From an uncultured bacterium (GTDB lineage: Bacteria > Krumholzibacteriota > Krumholzibacteriia > LZORAL124-64-63), in the NCBI GenBank assembly GCA_903859215.1, contig CAIOLW010000087.1, positions 1 through 34,943 of the forward strand: a stretch of DNA of 34,943 nucleotides, given 5' to 3'. The notes beneath the pieces are model-generated. The model saw nothing but the letters and a program-made list of their open reading frames with translations, was not told the origin of the DNA and did no database searches. Each line of letters starts with the position of its first letter. Position 1 is the first letter of the stretch. The position numbers and the translations under genes were made by a program. Positions 24,956 to 33,815 of the stretch are shown in pieces.

Positions 24956-27595
24956 GTGTTGCAGCCCCTTCACAAGTCGCGTGCGCTGGCGTTGCTGCTG
25001 GGCAGCCTGCTGCTGCTTGCCGCATTGCCCCTGCAGGCCGGCACCACCGGTACGCTGGCCGGCCGCGTGATCGACGCGGGCGGGAAACCCGTCGTCGCCG
25101 CCACCGTCCTGGTGACGGGAACGCGCCTGGGCGCGTATACCGATGCCGAGGGCAAGTTCCTGATCCTGAACGTGGCTCCCGGCACGTACGTGGTGAAGGC
25201 CAGTCGGCTCGGTTTCAATGCCGTGACCATGAGCGAGGTCGTCGTGTCGGCCGACAACACGATGCGCCTGGACTTCAAGATGGGCGACACCAACCTCAAG
25301 ACCGAGGAAGTGGTGATCGTCGCCGAGCGGCCGCCCGTGGACCTGAAGGTCACCAGTTCGCAGGCCACCATGACGACGCAGGAGATCGAAGAGCTGCCGG
25401 TCCAGAGCCTGGACGATGTCGTGAACCTGCAGGCGGGCGTGGTCGACGGCCACTTCCGCGGCGGCCGCAGCGGCGAGGTGCAGTACCAGGTCGACGGCGT
25501 CAGCATCAACAACGCTTTCGACAACAAATCGAGCCTGAATGTCGACCGTTCGCTGCTGCAGGAAGTGCAGGTCATCAGCGGCACGTTCGACGCCGAGTAC
25601 GGCCAGGCCATGTCGGGTGTGGTCAACGCCGTGCTGAAGCAGGGCGGCGAGGAATACAAGACCGAGGGCGAGATCTACCTGGGCGGCTTCCGGTTTTCGG
25701 ATGGCGGGAACCGGCGCAGGGTCGATGCCACGAGCCACCTGGCCGGGACGAACAACTTCCAGGCGACGCTGAGCGGCCCGCTGCCGTCGGACAAGACGAA
25801 CTTCCTGGTCAGCGGCCGCTACTACCATTGGGAGGACTACGTCCGGGGCCTGCGGGTCTACAATCCGTCGGACGGTTTCCCGGGCCACCCCGACACCCCG
25901 TTCATCGCGAGCGGCGACCGCGCGCAGATGCCCCTCGGCTACACGGACGAATGGTCCGGCGTGGCCAAGCTGACCAGCAATGCCCTGGCCAACACGAAAA
26001 TCAGCTACCAGATGCTGGTGAACCGTCGTGAGAGCCGGCCGACCATCTGGCAGTTCCGCTACCTGCCTGACGCGGTGTCCATCCAGCGCACGCTGTCGGT
26101 CGCCCAGGGATTCGACGTGACCCACACGCTGGGGCCCTCGACGTTCCTCGACTTCAGTGCGCGGCGGAATTCGTTCGATTACACCGATCATCTCTACGCT
26201 GATCCGTTCGACCCCCGCTACGACAGCGTGCTGCAGCTTCGTTCCGATGTGAACGGTGGCTTCGCCTACCAGGGCGTCCAGACGAACAACTACATCCAGA
26301 AGACGGTTTCCTACATCCTGAAGGGCGCGCTCGTCAGCCAGCTCGACAGCCAGAACCAGGCCAAGACGGGATTCGAGCTGAGCCTGCCCACGGTCGAGTT
26401 CGGAACGCCCATGCACCTGGTCTACGTCAACAGCGCGCTGCTGCGGAAGGTGAACGAGGAGGGCTATCCCGGGCCGATGAAGCGGTACCCGGTCATGGGA
26501 GCCTTCTATGCCCAGGATCAGCTGGACAAGGGTGACCTGATCGTGCGCTACGGCGGCCGCCTGGACTACTTCGACGCCCGCTCGACCATTCCCGGCGATC
26601 TTGCCAACCCGGCCAATGCCATTTCCGGCGTGCCGACGGCCGACCCGGTGGCAACGACGGTGAAGGCGACGTTCTCGCCGCGCGTGGGTGTGGCTTATCC
26701 GATCGAGGACAAGGCCGCGATCCATTTCGCCTACGGGCACTTTCGCCAGTTCCCCTCGGTCAGCACGATGTTCTCCAATTCGGACTACTCGGTCCTGGCG
26801 AACCTCCAGGCAGGCGCGGCGGACTACGGCGTGTTGGGCAATCCGGACGTGAAGCCGGAATCGACGGTGCAGTACGAGGTCGGCTACAAGCAGGTCGTCA
26901 ACCCGGACTTCGGCTTCGACCTGACGGTCTACTACAAGGACATCCGCGACCTGCTGGGCGTGGAATTCATCGACACCTATACCGGGGCCACCTATTCCCG
27001 GTTGACCAATGTCGACCACGGCAGCGCGCTGGGCCTCACGCTGGCGCTGGATCACCGGCAGGTCGGTCCATTGTCCATGTCGCTGGACTACACCTGGCAG
27101 CAGGCGATGGGCAATGCGAGCGACCCGAGCGAGACGGCGACGCGCGCGGCGGCCGGCGAGGACCCGCGGCCACGGTTGGTGCCGTTCAACTGGGACCAGC
27201 GTCACACGGTCAACCTGACGGCCGCCCTGAACACGCCCGGTGCCTGGACGTTCGCGGCAGTGGCCAAGGTGGCCAGCGGACAGCCGTACACGCCCGAGAC
27301 CGAAGAGGCCTTCGGCTTCGGCGCCGCCACCAATTCGGGCCGCAAGCCGGCCGGCCTGCTGGTCGACGTGCGCGCGGAGAAGAAGTTCGGCAAGAACGAG
27401 GCGGGCAGTGTGTTCCTGCGCGTGTTCAACCTTTTCGACACGCGGTATTTCAATGGAGCGGTATTCCCGACCACGGGCAGCCCCTACTACAGCATTCCCA
27501 GCCCGAACGCACAGTTGGCGCTAGCCGATCCCACGCGCCTTTACCCGCCGCGCCGCCTGGAAATGGGCATGCGCCTGACCTGGGGGGGCAAGTGA
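24956..27595 (+). CDS. TonB-dependent outer-membrane receptor
   Basis: An 879-aa outer-membrane receptor for energy-dependent import. A signal peptide ends near residue 28. A CarboxypepD_reg-like domain spans about 30-110 (GTLAGRVIDAGGKPVVAATV, GKFLILNVAPGTYVVKASRLG), as in SusC-like proteins. A TonB-box-like stretch (EEVVIVAERPP) precedes the plug (about 125-235; IEELPVQSLDDVVNLQAGVV, YQVDGVSINNAF, SGVVNAVLKQGG). The remaining residues form the barrel (YGGRLDYFD, PRVGVAYPI, YEVGYKQVVN, FDTRYFNGA) and end RLTWGGK. The GTG at 24956 has GGAGG ten bases upstream. There is no SusD gene next to it; instead a large secreted protein and a PorV-like protein follow. The substrate is inferred to be the oligosaccharide made by the GH144 enzyme. 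Confidence 0.93.
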   Translation: MLQPLHKSRALALLLGSLLLLAALPLQAGTTGTLAGRVIDAGGKPVVAATVLVTGTRLGAYTDAEGKFLILNVAPGTYVVKASRLGFNAVTMSEVVVSADNTMRLDFKMGDTNLKTEEVVIVAERPPVDLKVTSSQATMTTQEIEELPVQSLDDVVNLQAGVVDGHFRGGRSGEVQYQVDGVSINNAFDNKSSLNVDRSLLQEVQVISGTFDAEYGQAMSGVVNAVLKQGGEEYKTEGEIYLGGFRFSDGGNRRRVDATSHLAGTNNFQATLSGPLPSDKTNFLVSGRYYHWEDYVRGLRVYNPSDGFPGHPDTPFIASGDRAQMPLGYTDEWSGVAKLTSNALANTKISYQMLVNRRESRPTIWQFRYLPDAVSIQRTLSVAQGFDVTHTLGPSTFLDFSARRNSFDYTDHLYADPFDPRYDSVLQLRSDVNGGFAYQGVQTNNYIQKTVSYILKGALVSQLDSQNQAKTGFELSLPTVEFGTPMHLVYVNSALLRKVNEEGYPGPMKRYPVMGAFYAQDQLDKGDLIVRYGGRLDYFDARSTIPGDLANPANAISGVPTADPVATTVKATFSPRVGVAYPIEDKAAIHFAYGHFRQFPSVSTMFSNSDYSVLANLQAGAADYGVLGNPDVKPESTVQYEVGYKQVVNPDFGFDLTVYYKDIRDLLGVEFIDTYTGATYSRLTNVDHGSALGLTLALDHRQVGPLSMSLDYTWQQAMGNASDPSETATRAAAGEDPRPRLVPFNWDQRHTVNLTAALNTPGAWTFAAVAKVASGQPYTPETEEAFGFGAATNSGRKPAGLLVDVRAEKKFGKNEAGSVFLRVFNLFDTRYFNGAVFPTTGSPYYSIPSPNAQLALADPTRLYPPRRLEMGMRLTWGGK

Positions 27596-30500
27596 TGGAT
27601 CACATGCGGAACGAACGCGGAGGATGGTGCGCGGTGGCCGTTGGCAGGCGGACGAGGAACGTGTGGGCGACACGGGCGGCGGGATGCGCGGCGGCGGCGA
27701 TGGTGCTGGCGCTGGCGACGGGTCGGGGCGGGGCCGAAGTGGTGACGCCGGTGCCCCAGGAGCAGCGCGGCCGGTTCGACGCCGAGCGCGCCGGCCAGCA
27801 CGACGCCAACAACCTGCGCACGATCTTCTGGAATTTCGGCATGGTCGGCGACTATCCGCGCGACCCGGCCAACGTCGACCTGAGCGTCTTCCACTCGGCC
27901 GAGGCCCCCAAGGGCAGCGGCATGAACTACAGCGACGGCGTGACACCCTTCGTGCTGGCGAAGATCCAGACGACCGGCGGCTCGGACGTGTACCTGATGG
28001 AGACGGGGTTCCGCGAGCGCCAGGGTGTCAGCCCCTACCACAACCGGGACATGCGCTTCGAGCCGCGCCCGGGCTACATGCAGCCGGACCCGAACCTGAA
28101 TCCGGGGCGTTCACCCGCGCTGAGCAACGACCCGCGCACGTGGCCTTCGCTGTGGCCCGACCGCCTCGACGACCCGGATGACCCGGGTTGGGGCGGCAGC
28201 TGGAACGGCTATTTCGGCAAGCAGGTCGCGGCCGACCAGGAAAGCTACTCGGTGATGGACGACGACTACTACGACGGCTGGAACTATTACCCGGACAGTC
28301 GCGATTCGACGCGCCATGGCCTGGGCCTTCGCGTCGAGGTGCGCGGCTTCCAGTGGGCCAACCCGCAGGCGCGCAACGTCATCTTCTGGCATTACGACAT
28401 CACCAACGAGGGCACGACCGACTACAACGACAACATCATCTTCGGGCTCTACATGGACTCGGGCGTGGGCGGTTCGGCGCTGTCCTGCGACGGCATCTAC
28501 GAGTCGGACGACGACAACGCCTTCTTCCAGCAGACGTTCCACAACCAGCGCATCAACCTGGTCTACACCTGGGACAACAAGGGCCACGGCCGCGACCTGG
28601 CCGGCTCGTGCTCGCGCACCGGCTACCTGGGCTACGCCTACATGGAGACGCCCGGCAACCCGACCAACGGGCTGGACGACGACCAGGACGGCATCACCGA
28701 TGAGCGGCGCGACGGCGGCCCCGGTACGAAACTGGTCGGCGAATCCGAGATCCTGGCCTATGTGGGCGCGCACTACGACCGCACGCGCTTCGAGGCCGAG
28801 TATGGGCCGGTGGAACTGCGCCCGGCCTTCCGCGCGGGCGAGTGGTGGACCGGCGACGAGGATATGGACTGGGTCGCGGCCAATCACGACCTGGGCGCCG
28901 ACGGCATCGCGTCCGATGTCCACACGCCGCCCGACGCGGGCGAGGGTGACGGCATGCCGACCGCGGGCGAGCCCAACTTCGACGGCACGGACCTGAACGA
29001 GTCCGACCAGATCGGGCTGACCGGCTTCAAGCTGAACCGGATCCGCCCCGGCCAGGGCAATCCCGACCAGACCATCGACGGCGTGGTGTTCTACACCGAT
29101 TCCCAGAACTGGCCGCAGCGGCTGTACGAGAAGTTCAGTTCGACGAACGCGGCCGAGCGCTTCGACCCGCCGCTGGCGTCGAACTACAACATCGGGTTCC
29201 TGTTCGCGTCGGGACCGTTCCGCCTGGCGGCGGGCCAGACGGAGCGGTTCAGCCTGGCCATGGCATACGCCGCCGACCTGGATGAACTGGCGCGCAACAC
29301 GCAGACGGTGCAGCAGATCTACAACGCGAACTACCGTTTCGCGACGCCGCCCAAGCAACCGACGGCGACTGCCGAAACCGGCGATGGATTCGTGCGGATC
29401 TCGTGGGACGATGTGGCCGAGCGCGGCGCCGACCCCGTGACGGGCGAGGAGGACTTCGAGGGGTACCGCATCTACCGCTCGACGGACCCGGAATTCCGCG
29501 ATCCGCAGGTGATCTGGACGGGCACCGGCTCCGGCCCCATCGGCAACGGCAAGCCCATCGCCCAGTTCGACCTGGACAACGGGTTCTCCGGGTTCTCGGA
29601 CCTGGCTGTCGAGGGCGTGCAGTACTTCCTGGGCACCAACACCGGCCTGACGCACACCTGGACCGACCACAGCGCCGTGAACGGCCAGGCGTACTACTAC
29701 GCCGTGACGGCCTACGACCACGGCTCGGCCGCCTTCAATTTCTACCCGTCCGAGAACGCGATCGCCCCGTCACGCACGCCGCGCGGCGGCCTGATCCTGC
29801 CGTCGAACGTCGTGGCGGTCCGGCCGGAGCCGCGCGTGCTCGGGTTCGTGGCAGCGCAGGCGGATACCGCGGTGGCCATGGCGGGGCGCGGTTCGGGCTC
29901 GGTGGCGCTGCAGGTGGTCAACTCCGGGCTCGTCCCGGACGGGCACAAGTTCCGGATCAACTTCACCACGCCGAATGCGGACAGCGTGGCTGCCACGCGG
30001 TATTCGCTGACGGATGTCACCGACAACGTCGTCAGTTTCACCAGCGGCAGCGACCTGCGCGGCCAGGGCATCGGGCCGGTCGGCCTGGGCCTGTTGCCGG
30101 TGATCGCGACCGGCAGCGCGGTGGCGATCGATTCGGCCGGCACCGGCTTCATTTCCGGCAGCAGTACGGACGCCCACATGACGGTCGCCTACGAGCACAG
30201 CGTGCTGTCGGCCAACCGCCTGCGCCCGGGCTATCCGGACGACATCACCGTGTTCTTCTACGACAGCGTCATGGACACCTCGCTCGTGGCGCCGTTCTAC
30301 CCGGCCACGCCGGCGAAATTCGAGGTCATCGCGCACGGCCCGACGGGCGACCGCAAGCTGGACTTCATCTTCCGCGACCGGGACGCCAACCAGACGATCA
30401 GCCGCGCGGACGAGGTCCTGGACATCGTGACCTACGTGGCCGGCGATGCGGCGCCCAAGGTGACGTGGCGGCTGAAGGTCACGGCGACGACGGCGCGGCC

Positions 30501-30924
30501 GCCGCACGCGGGCGACGCCTGGCACCTGAAGCTGGTCCGGCCGTTCGGCGTCGACGACGTCTACGAGTTCAACACGACCGCAGAGTCCGTGACGGCAGCC
30601 GCGGGCGGCCAGAAGCTGGCGCCCTACGTGGTGCCGAACCCGTACCTCGGGTCGGCGAGCTTCGAGCCGGAACGGTTCGCGGTGTCCGGGCGCGGCGAGC
30701 GGCGGATCGAGTTCCGCGGCCTGCCCGCGAACTGCGTCATCCGCATCTACAACGTGATCGGCGAGCTTGTGCAGACGCTGCGTCACGACGGTTCGAACGA
30801 CGGCATGGTGCCCTGGGACCTGCGAACGAAGGACGAGCTCGACGTGGCGCCGGGCCTCTACATCTTCTACGTGGACGGCGGTCCGGCCGGGACGGCCACC
30901 GGCAAGTTCGCGATCGTCAAGTGA
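27595..30924 (+). CDS. Very large secreted protein with fibronectin-like and C-terminal FlgD-Ig/sorting domains
   Basis: An 1109-aa protein. Its ATG overlaps the receptor stop by one base (TGATG), so the two are coupled. After a long basic N-terminus there is a hydrophobic export segment (about 28-45). Residues about 60-570 are of unknown fold and rich in Asp, Tyr and Trp, with acidic loops of calcium-binding appearance (DDDQDGITDE). A fibronectin type III-like domain lies at about 580-720 (GFVRISWDDV, YRIYRSTDPEF, AYYYAVTAYDHG). A second beta-rich part contains a dockerin-like DRDANQTISRADEV. The C-terminal domain (about 1005-1109) has VVPNPYLGS, IRIYNVIGELVQTL and PGLYIFYV and ends GKFAIVK. 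By position and coupling it may do the job SusD does in Bacteroidetes loci, namely capturing substrate for the receptor. The function is not known. Confidence 0.8.
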   Translation: MDHMRNERGGWCAVAVGRRTRNVWATRAAGCAAAAMVLALATGRGGAEVVTPVPQEQRGRFDAERAGQHDANNLRTIFWNFGMVGDYPRDPANVDLSVFHSAEAPKGSGMNYSDGVTPFVLAKIQTTGGSDVYLMETGFRERQGVSPYHNRDMRFEPRPGYMQPDPNLNPGRSPALSNDPRTWPSLWPDRLDDPDDPGWGGSWNGYFGKQVAADQESYSVMDDDYYDGWNYYPDSRDSTRHGLGLRVEVRGFQWANPQARNVIFWHYDITNEGTTDYNDNIIFGLYMDSGVGGSALSCDGIYESDDDNAFFQQTFHNQRINLVYTWDNKGHGRDLAGSCSRTGYLGYAYMETPGNPTNGLDDDQDGITDERRDGGPGTKLVGESEILAYVGAHYDRTRFEAEYGPVELRPAFRAGEWWTGDEDMDWVAANHDLGADGIASDVHTPPDAGEGDGMPTAGEPNFDGTDLNESDQIGLTGFKLNRIRPGQGNPDQTIDGVVFYTDSQNWPQRLYEKFSSTNAAERFDPPLASNYNIGFLFASGPFRLAAGQTERFSLAMAYAADLDELARNTQTVQQIYNANYRFATPPKQPTATAETGDGFVRISWDDVAERGADPVTGEEDFEGYRIYRSTDPEFRDPQVIWTGTGSGPIGNGKPIAQFDLDNGFSGFSDLAVEGVQYFLGTNTGLTHTWTDHSAVNGQAYYYAVTAYDHGSAAFNFYPSENAIAPSRTPRGGLILPSNVVAVRPEPRVLGFVAAQADTAVAMAGRGSGSVALQVVNSGLVPDGHKFRINFTTPNADSVAATRYSLTDVTDNVVSFTSGSDLRGQGIGPVGLGLLPVIATGSAVAIDSAGTGFISGSSTDAHMTVAYEHSVLSANRLRPGYPDDITVFFYDSVMDTSLVAPFYPATPAKFEVIAHGPTGDRKLDFIFRDRDANQTISRADEVLDIVTYVAGDAAPKVTWRLKVTATTARPPHAGDAWHLKLVRPFGVDDVYEFNTTAESVTAAAGGQKLAPYVVPNPYLGSASFEPERFAVSGRGERRIEFRGLPANCVIRIYNVIGELVQTLRHDGSNDGMVPWDLRTKDELDVAPGLYIFYVDGGPAGTATGKFAIVK

Positions 30925-30938
30925 GCGCGGGGAGCGAC

Positions 30939-31958
30939 ATGAGGAAAGCGGGACTCGTACTGATGATCGTGGGCGCCTGCGCCTTGGCGGCAGCCGTGCC
31001 GGCCAGTGCGCAGACGAAGGTGGGTTCGACGCTCGGCACGTTCCTGAGGATCGAGCCGGGCGCGCGCGGCGCCGCCCTGGGGAACGCCGGTTCGGCGCTG
31101 CCCGGCGGCATCGAGGCGGTCTACTACAACGCGGGCGCGCTCGGGCTCCTGGACCAGGCCGCCGTGCTGTATTCGCACGCCGACTGGTTCGTCGGCATCA
31201 GCCATGACTACATCGGCATCGCGCTGCCGGTCAAGGGACTCGGCAACGTGTTCACCAGCGTGACGTCCCTGAATTCGGGTCCCATCGAGGTGCGGACGGT
31301 GGAGAATCCACTGGGCACCGGCGTCGAATACACGGTGAGCAACGTCGCCCTGGGCCTCGGTTACGGGCGCCGGATCACCGAGCGTTTCGCCGCCGGCCTC
31401 CAGGCGAACTACGTGACCGAGAAGATCTGGAACACATCGGAACGGACGATGACGTTCAACCTGGGTTCGCTCTACCGGTTGAACAAACAGGGTGCGCTGC
31501 TGGGCTTCAGCCTGGCCAACGTGGGCACGCAGGCCCGGTTCACCGGCCGTGACCTGAACTTCACCTACGATGCGAACCCCGACCTGTACGGCGACAACAG
31601 CGGGCTGCCGGGCGAGCAATCGACCGATTCGTTCCCGCTGCCCGGCCTGTTCCGTCTCGGGCTGAGCTGGCCGCTGACCCTGGGCGAGCACAGCCACATG
31701 CTGCTGCTGGCCGAGGGGCTGCACCCCAACGACAACAGCGAGAGCGTGAACCTGGGCGCCGAGTGGAACCTGCGCGAACTTCTCGCGCTGCGCATCGGCT
31801 ACCAGACGTTGTTCCAGACCGACAGCCAGCTGGGCCTGACGTTCGGCTTCGGCGTGCGGGGCAAGCTGGGCGGCAACCAATACCGCTTCGATTACGCGTG
31901 GGCAGGCCACGACTACCTTGACGATACGCATCGCTTGACCATGGTGGTCGAGTTCTAG
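30939..31958 (+). CDS. PorV/PorQ-family outer-membrane protein
   Basis: A 339-aa predicted beta-barrel. The signal peptide ends near residue 25 (VPASA). The mature protein begins with the family signature LGTFLRIEPGARGAALGNAG, followed by AVYYNAGALGLL, alternating barrel strands (NVALGLGYGRRI, AAGLQANYVTEK) and the terminal strand HRLTMVVEF, which ends in Phe as barrel-assembly substrates do. PorV in type IX secretion shuttles cargo carrying a C-terminal domain to the attachment complex; other family members are of unknown role. It lies 14 bases after the large protein and 51 before the GH144 gene, both with sorting domains, so it may handle these products specifically. No other secretion genes are in the window. 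Confidence 0.88.
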   Translation: MRKAGLVLMIVGACALAAAVPASAQTKVGSTLGTFLRIEPGARGAALGNAGSALPGGIEAVYYNAGALGLLDQAAVLYSHADWFVGISHDYIGIALPVKGLGNVFTSVTSLNSGPIEVRTVENPLGTGVEYTVSNVALGLGYGRRITERFAAGLQANYVTEKIWNTSERTMTFNLGSLYRLNKQGALLGFSLANVGTQARFTGRDLNFTYDANPDLYGDNSGLPGEQSTDSFPLPGLFRLGLSWPLTLGEHSHMLLLAEGLHPNDNSESVNLGAEWNLRELLALRIGYQTLFQTDSQLGLTFGFGVRGKLGGNQYRFDYAWAGHDYLDDTHRLTMVVEF

Positions 31959-32009
31959 GACGGGCATCAGCCGGCGCGGCACGGGCGGCGGCGGCGAAGG
32001 GGAAACGGC

Positions 32010-33707
32010 ATGAAGACGGGGCGCGGGATCCGGGCCGGTTGGCGATCGCCGATGGCCGGGCTGTGTGTGGGCCTGCTTCTGGCCGTCAGCGGCGCTGCGG
32101 CAGCAACGGTCGCGACGGCTGCGACGGTTGCGACGGATGCGCCGCGCGGAACGCGTGACGATTACCCGGTCATGACGCTGGGCGGCAAGTCGCTCACCAA
32201 CGAGGCGCTCCTGGACAGCCTGCAGCGGCGCAGCTTCAAGTACTTCTGGTACGAGGCCAATCCCGTCAACGGGCTGATCCGCGACCGCAGCCAGGCCGGT
32301 TCCCCGTGCAGCATCGCCGCGCAGGGCTTCGGCATCTCCGCGATCTGCATCGCCATCGACCACGGTTGGGTCACGCGCGAAGAGGGTCGCGCGCGCATCA
32401 TGCTCGGCATGCAGACCCTGTGGAACGGGGCGCAGGGCAACACGGTCTACAACACGAACGGCTACAAGGGCCTGTTCTACCACTTCCTGGACATCAACTC
32501 GGGCAACCGGACCTGGACCTGCGAACTGTCCACCATCGACACCGCCCTCCTGATGGCCGGCGTGCTGGACGCCAAGCAGTACTTCAACACCACTGACGCC
32601 GGCGACGTCGCCGTCCGCGACCTGGCCGACTCCATGTACCGGCGTGTGGACTGGGACTTCATGCGGAACGGCGGCGCCGGCATCCGCATGGGCTGGAACC
32701 CGGAGACCGGATTCGCGACCTTCGGCAGCTGGGTCGGCTACAACGAGGCCATGATCCTGTACATCCTGGCCCTGGGCTCGCCGACGCACCCGGTGCCCGC
32801 GACCTGCTGGAACTACTGGACCACCGGCTACGGCTGGGCCACCTACTACGGCCAGAGCTACGTCGCCTTCGCGCCGCTGTTCGGCCATCAGTACTCGCAC
32901 TGCTGGATCGACTTCCGCGGCATCCCCGACACCTACATGACGGCGCGCGGGATCGACTATTTCGAGAACTCGCGGCGGGCGACATACGCGGCGCGCTCCT
33001 ACTGCATCCAGAACCCGTACGGGCGCGCCGCCTACGGCGCGAACCTGTGGGGCCTGACGGCGTCGGACGACCCGAACGGGTACGCGGCGCACGGCGCCCC
33101 GCCATCGCAGAGCGACAACGGCACCATCTCGCCGACGGCGGCGGCCAGCTCGATCGCCTTCGCGCCCGAGATCGTGCTGCCCTGCCTGCAGAACATGTAC
33201 GACACGTGGGGCGTCGGCCTGTGGGGCAAGTACGGCTTCAAGGACGCCTTCAACCCGACCGTGTACTGGTGGGGCCCGGACTGGCTGGGCATCGACCAGG
33301 GCCCGATCGTCATCATGATCGAGAACTACCTGAACGGCTCGGTCTGGCACCGGTACATGATGAACGCCGATATCGTCAACGGCCTGAAGCGCGCCGGCTT
33401 CCAGAACGTGACGCCGACCCCGGAACAGTCCTACAAACCGGTATCGATGATAGAGTTGCAGCAAAATGCCCCCAACCCGTTCCACGGCTCCACCACGATT
33501 TCGTTCCGTGTGCGCGAGTCGGGACCGGTGATCCTGAAGATGTACGATCTGCGCGGGCGGCAGGTGCGCCGTGTCGACGCCGAGGCGTCGGCCGACGACC
33601 TGCAGCAGATCACGCTGGATGGCGGGGGCCTGCCCAGCGGTGTTTATGCCTATTCACTGGAAATCCACGGCCACAGGGAGTGGAAACGTTGTATCATCGT
33701 GAAGTAG
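32010..33707 (+). CDS. Secreted GH144-type (glycoamylase-fold) endo-beta-1,2-glucanase candidate
   Basis: A 565-aa exported enzyme. The signal peptide spans about residues 1-35. The (alpha/alpha)6 catalytic domain (about 60-455, PF10091) has the family landmarks LQRRSFKYFWYEANPVNGL, GFGISAICIAIDHGWVTREE, GYNE with Glu246, ANLWGLTASDDPNGYAAHG, ISPTAAASSIAFAPE, and IDQGPIVIMIENY with Asp429. At the site where I recall VETAFL in characterised GH144 members, this protein has TIDTALL (Asp177), with Glu172 just before. The C-terminal domain (about 480-565) has QNAPNPFHGSTTISF, MYDLRGRQV and SGVYAYSL and ends CIIVK, a T9SS type A-like tag. GH144 enzymes cleave linear beta-1,2-glucan into short oligosaccharides. 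Related PF10091 proteins may act on other glucans, so the linkage is inferred, supported by the GH94 partner. Confidence 0.82.
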   Translation: MKTGRGIRAGWRSPMAGLCVGLLLAVSGAAAATVATAATVATDAPRGTRDDYPVMTLGGKSLTNEALLDSLQRRSFKYFWYEANPVNGLIRDRSQAGSPCSIAAQGFGISAICIAIDHGWVTREEGRARIMLGMQTLWNGAQGNTVYNTNGYKGLFYHFLDINSGNRTWTCELSTIDTALLMAGVLDAKQYFNTTDAGDVAVRDLADSMYRRVDWDFMRNGGAGIRMGWNPETGFATFGSWVGYNEAMILYILALGSPTHPVPATCWNYWTTGYGWATYYGQSYVAFAPLFGHQYSHCWIDFRGIPDTYMTARGIDYFENSRRATYAARSYCIQNPYGRAAYGANLWGLTASDDPNGYAAHGAPPSQSDNGTISPTAAASSIAFAPEIVLPCLQNMYDTWGVGLWGKYGFKDAFNPTVYWWGPDWLGIDQGPIVIMIENYLNGSVWHRYMMNADIVNGLKRAGFQNVTPTPEQSYKPVSMIELQQNAPNPFHGSTTISFRVRESGPVILKMYDLRGRQVRRVDAEASADDLQQITLDGGGLPSGVYAYSLEIHGHREWKRCIIVK

Positions 33708-33815
33708 TTCCGGACGGAGTGAGGGGCCGGAATGGGAGGTGGTGTGAAGTCACTGGAGGATGAATTTTCCGACGAGTGCTAAAGAACCTGGGTTCACCGA
33801 CAAGGAGAAACAACC

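Noticed and set aside
25340-27595. The TonB receptor as a siderophore or vitamin B12 receptor
   Set aside because: The CarboxypepD_reg-like N-terminus and the surrounding glycan genes favour an oligosaccharide, although sequence alone does not exclude other ligands.
33732-33782. A 16-codon ORF (MGGGVKSLEDEF...) between the GH144 and jelly-roll genes
   Set aside because: Too short to judge, with no conservation evidence; probably leader sequence.
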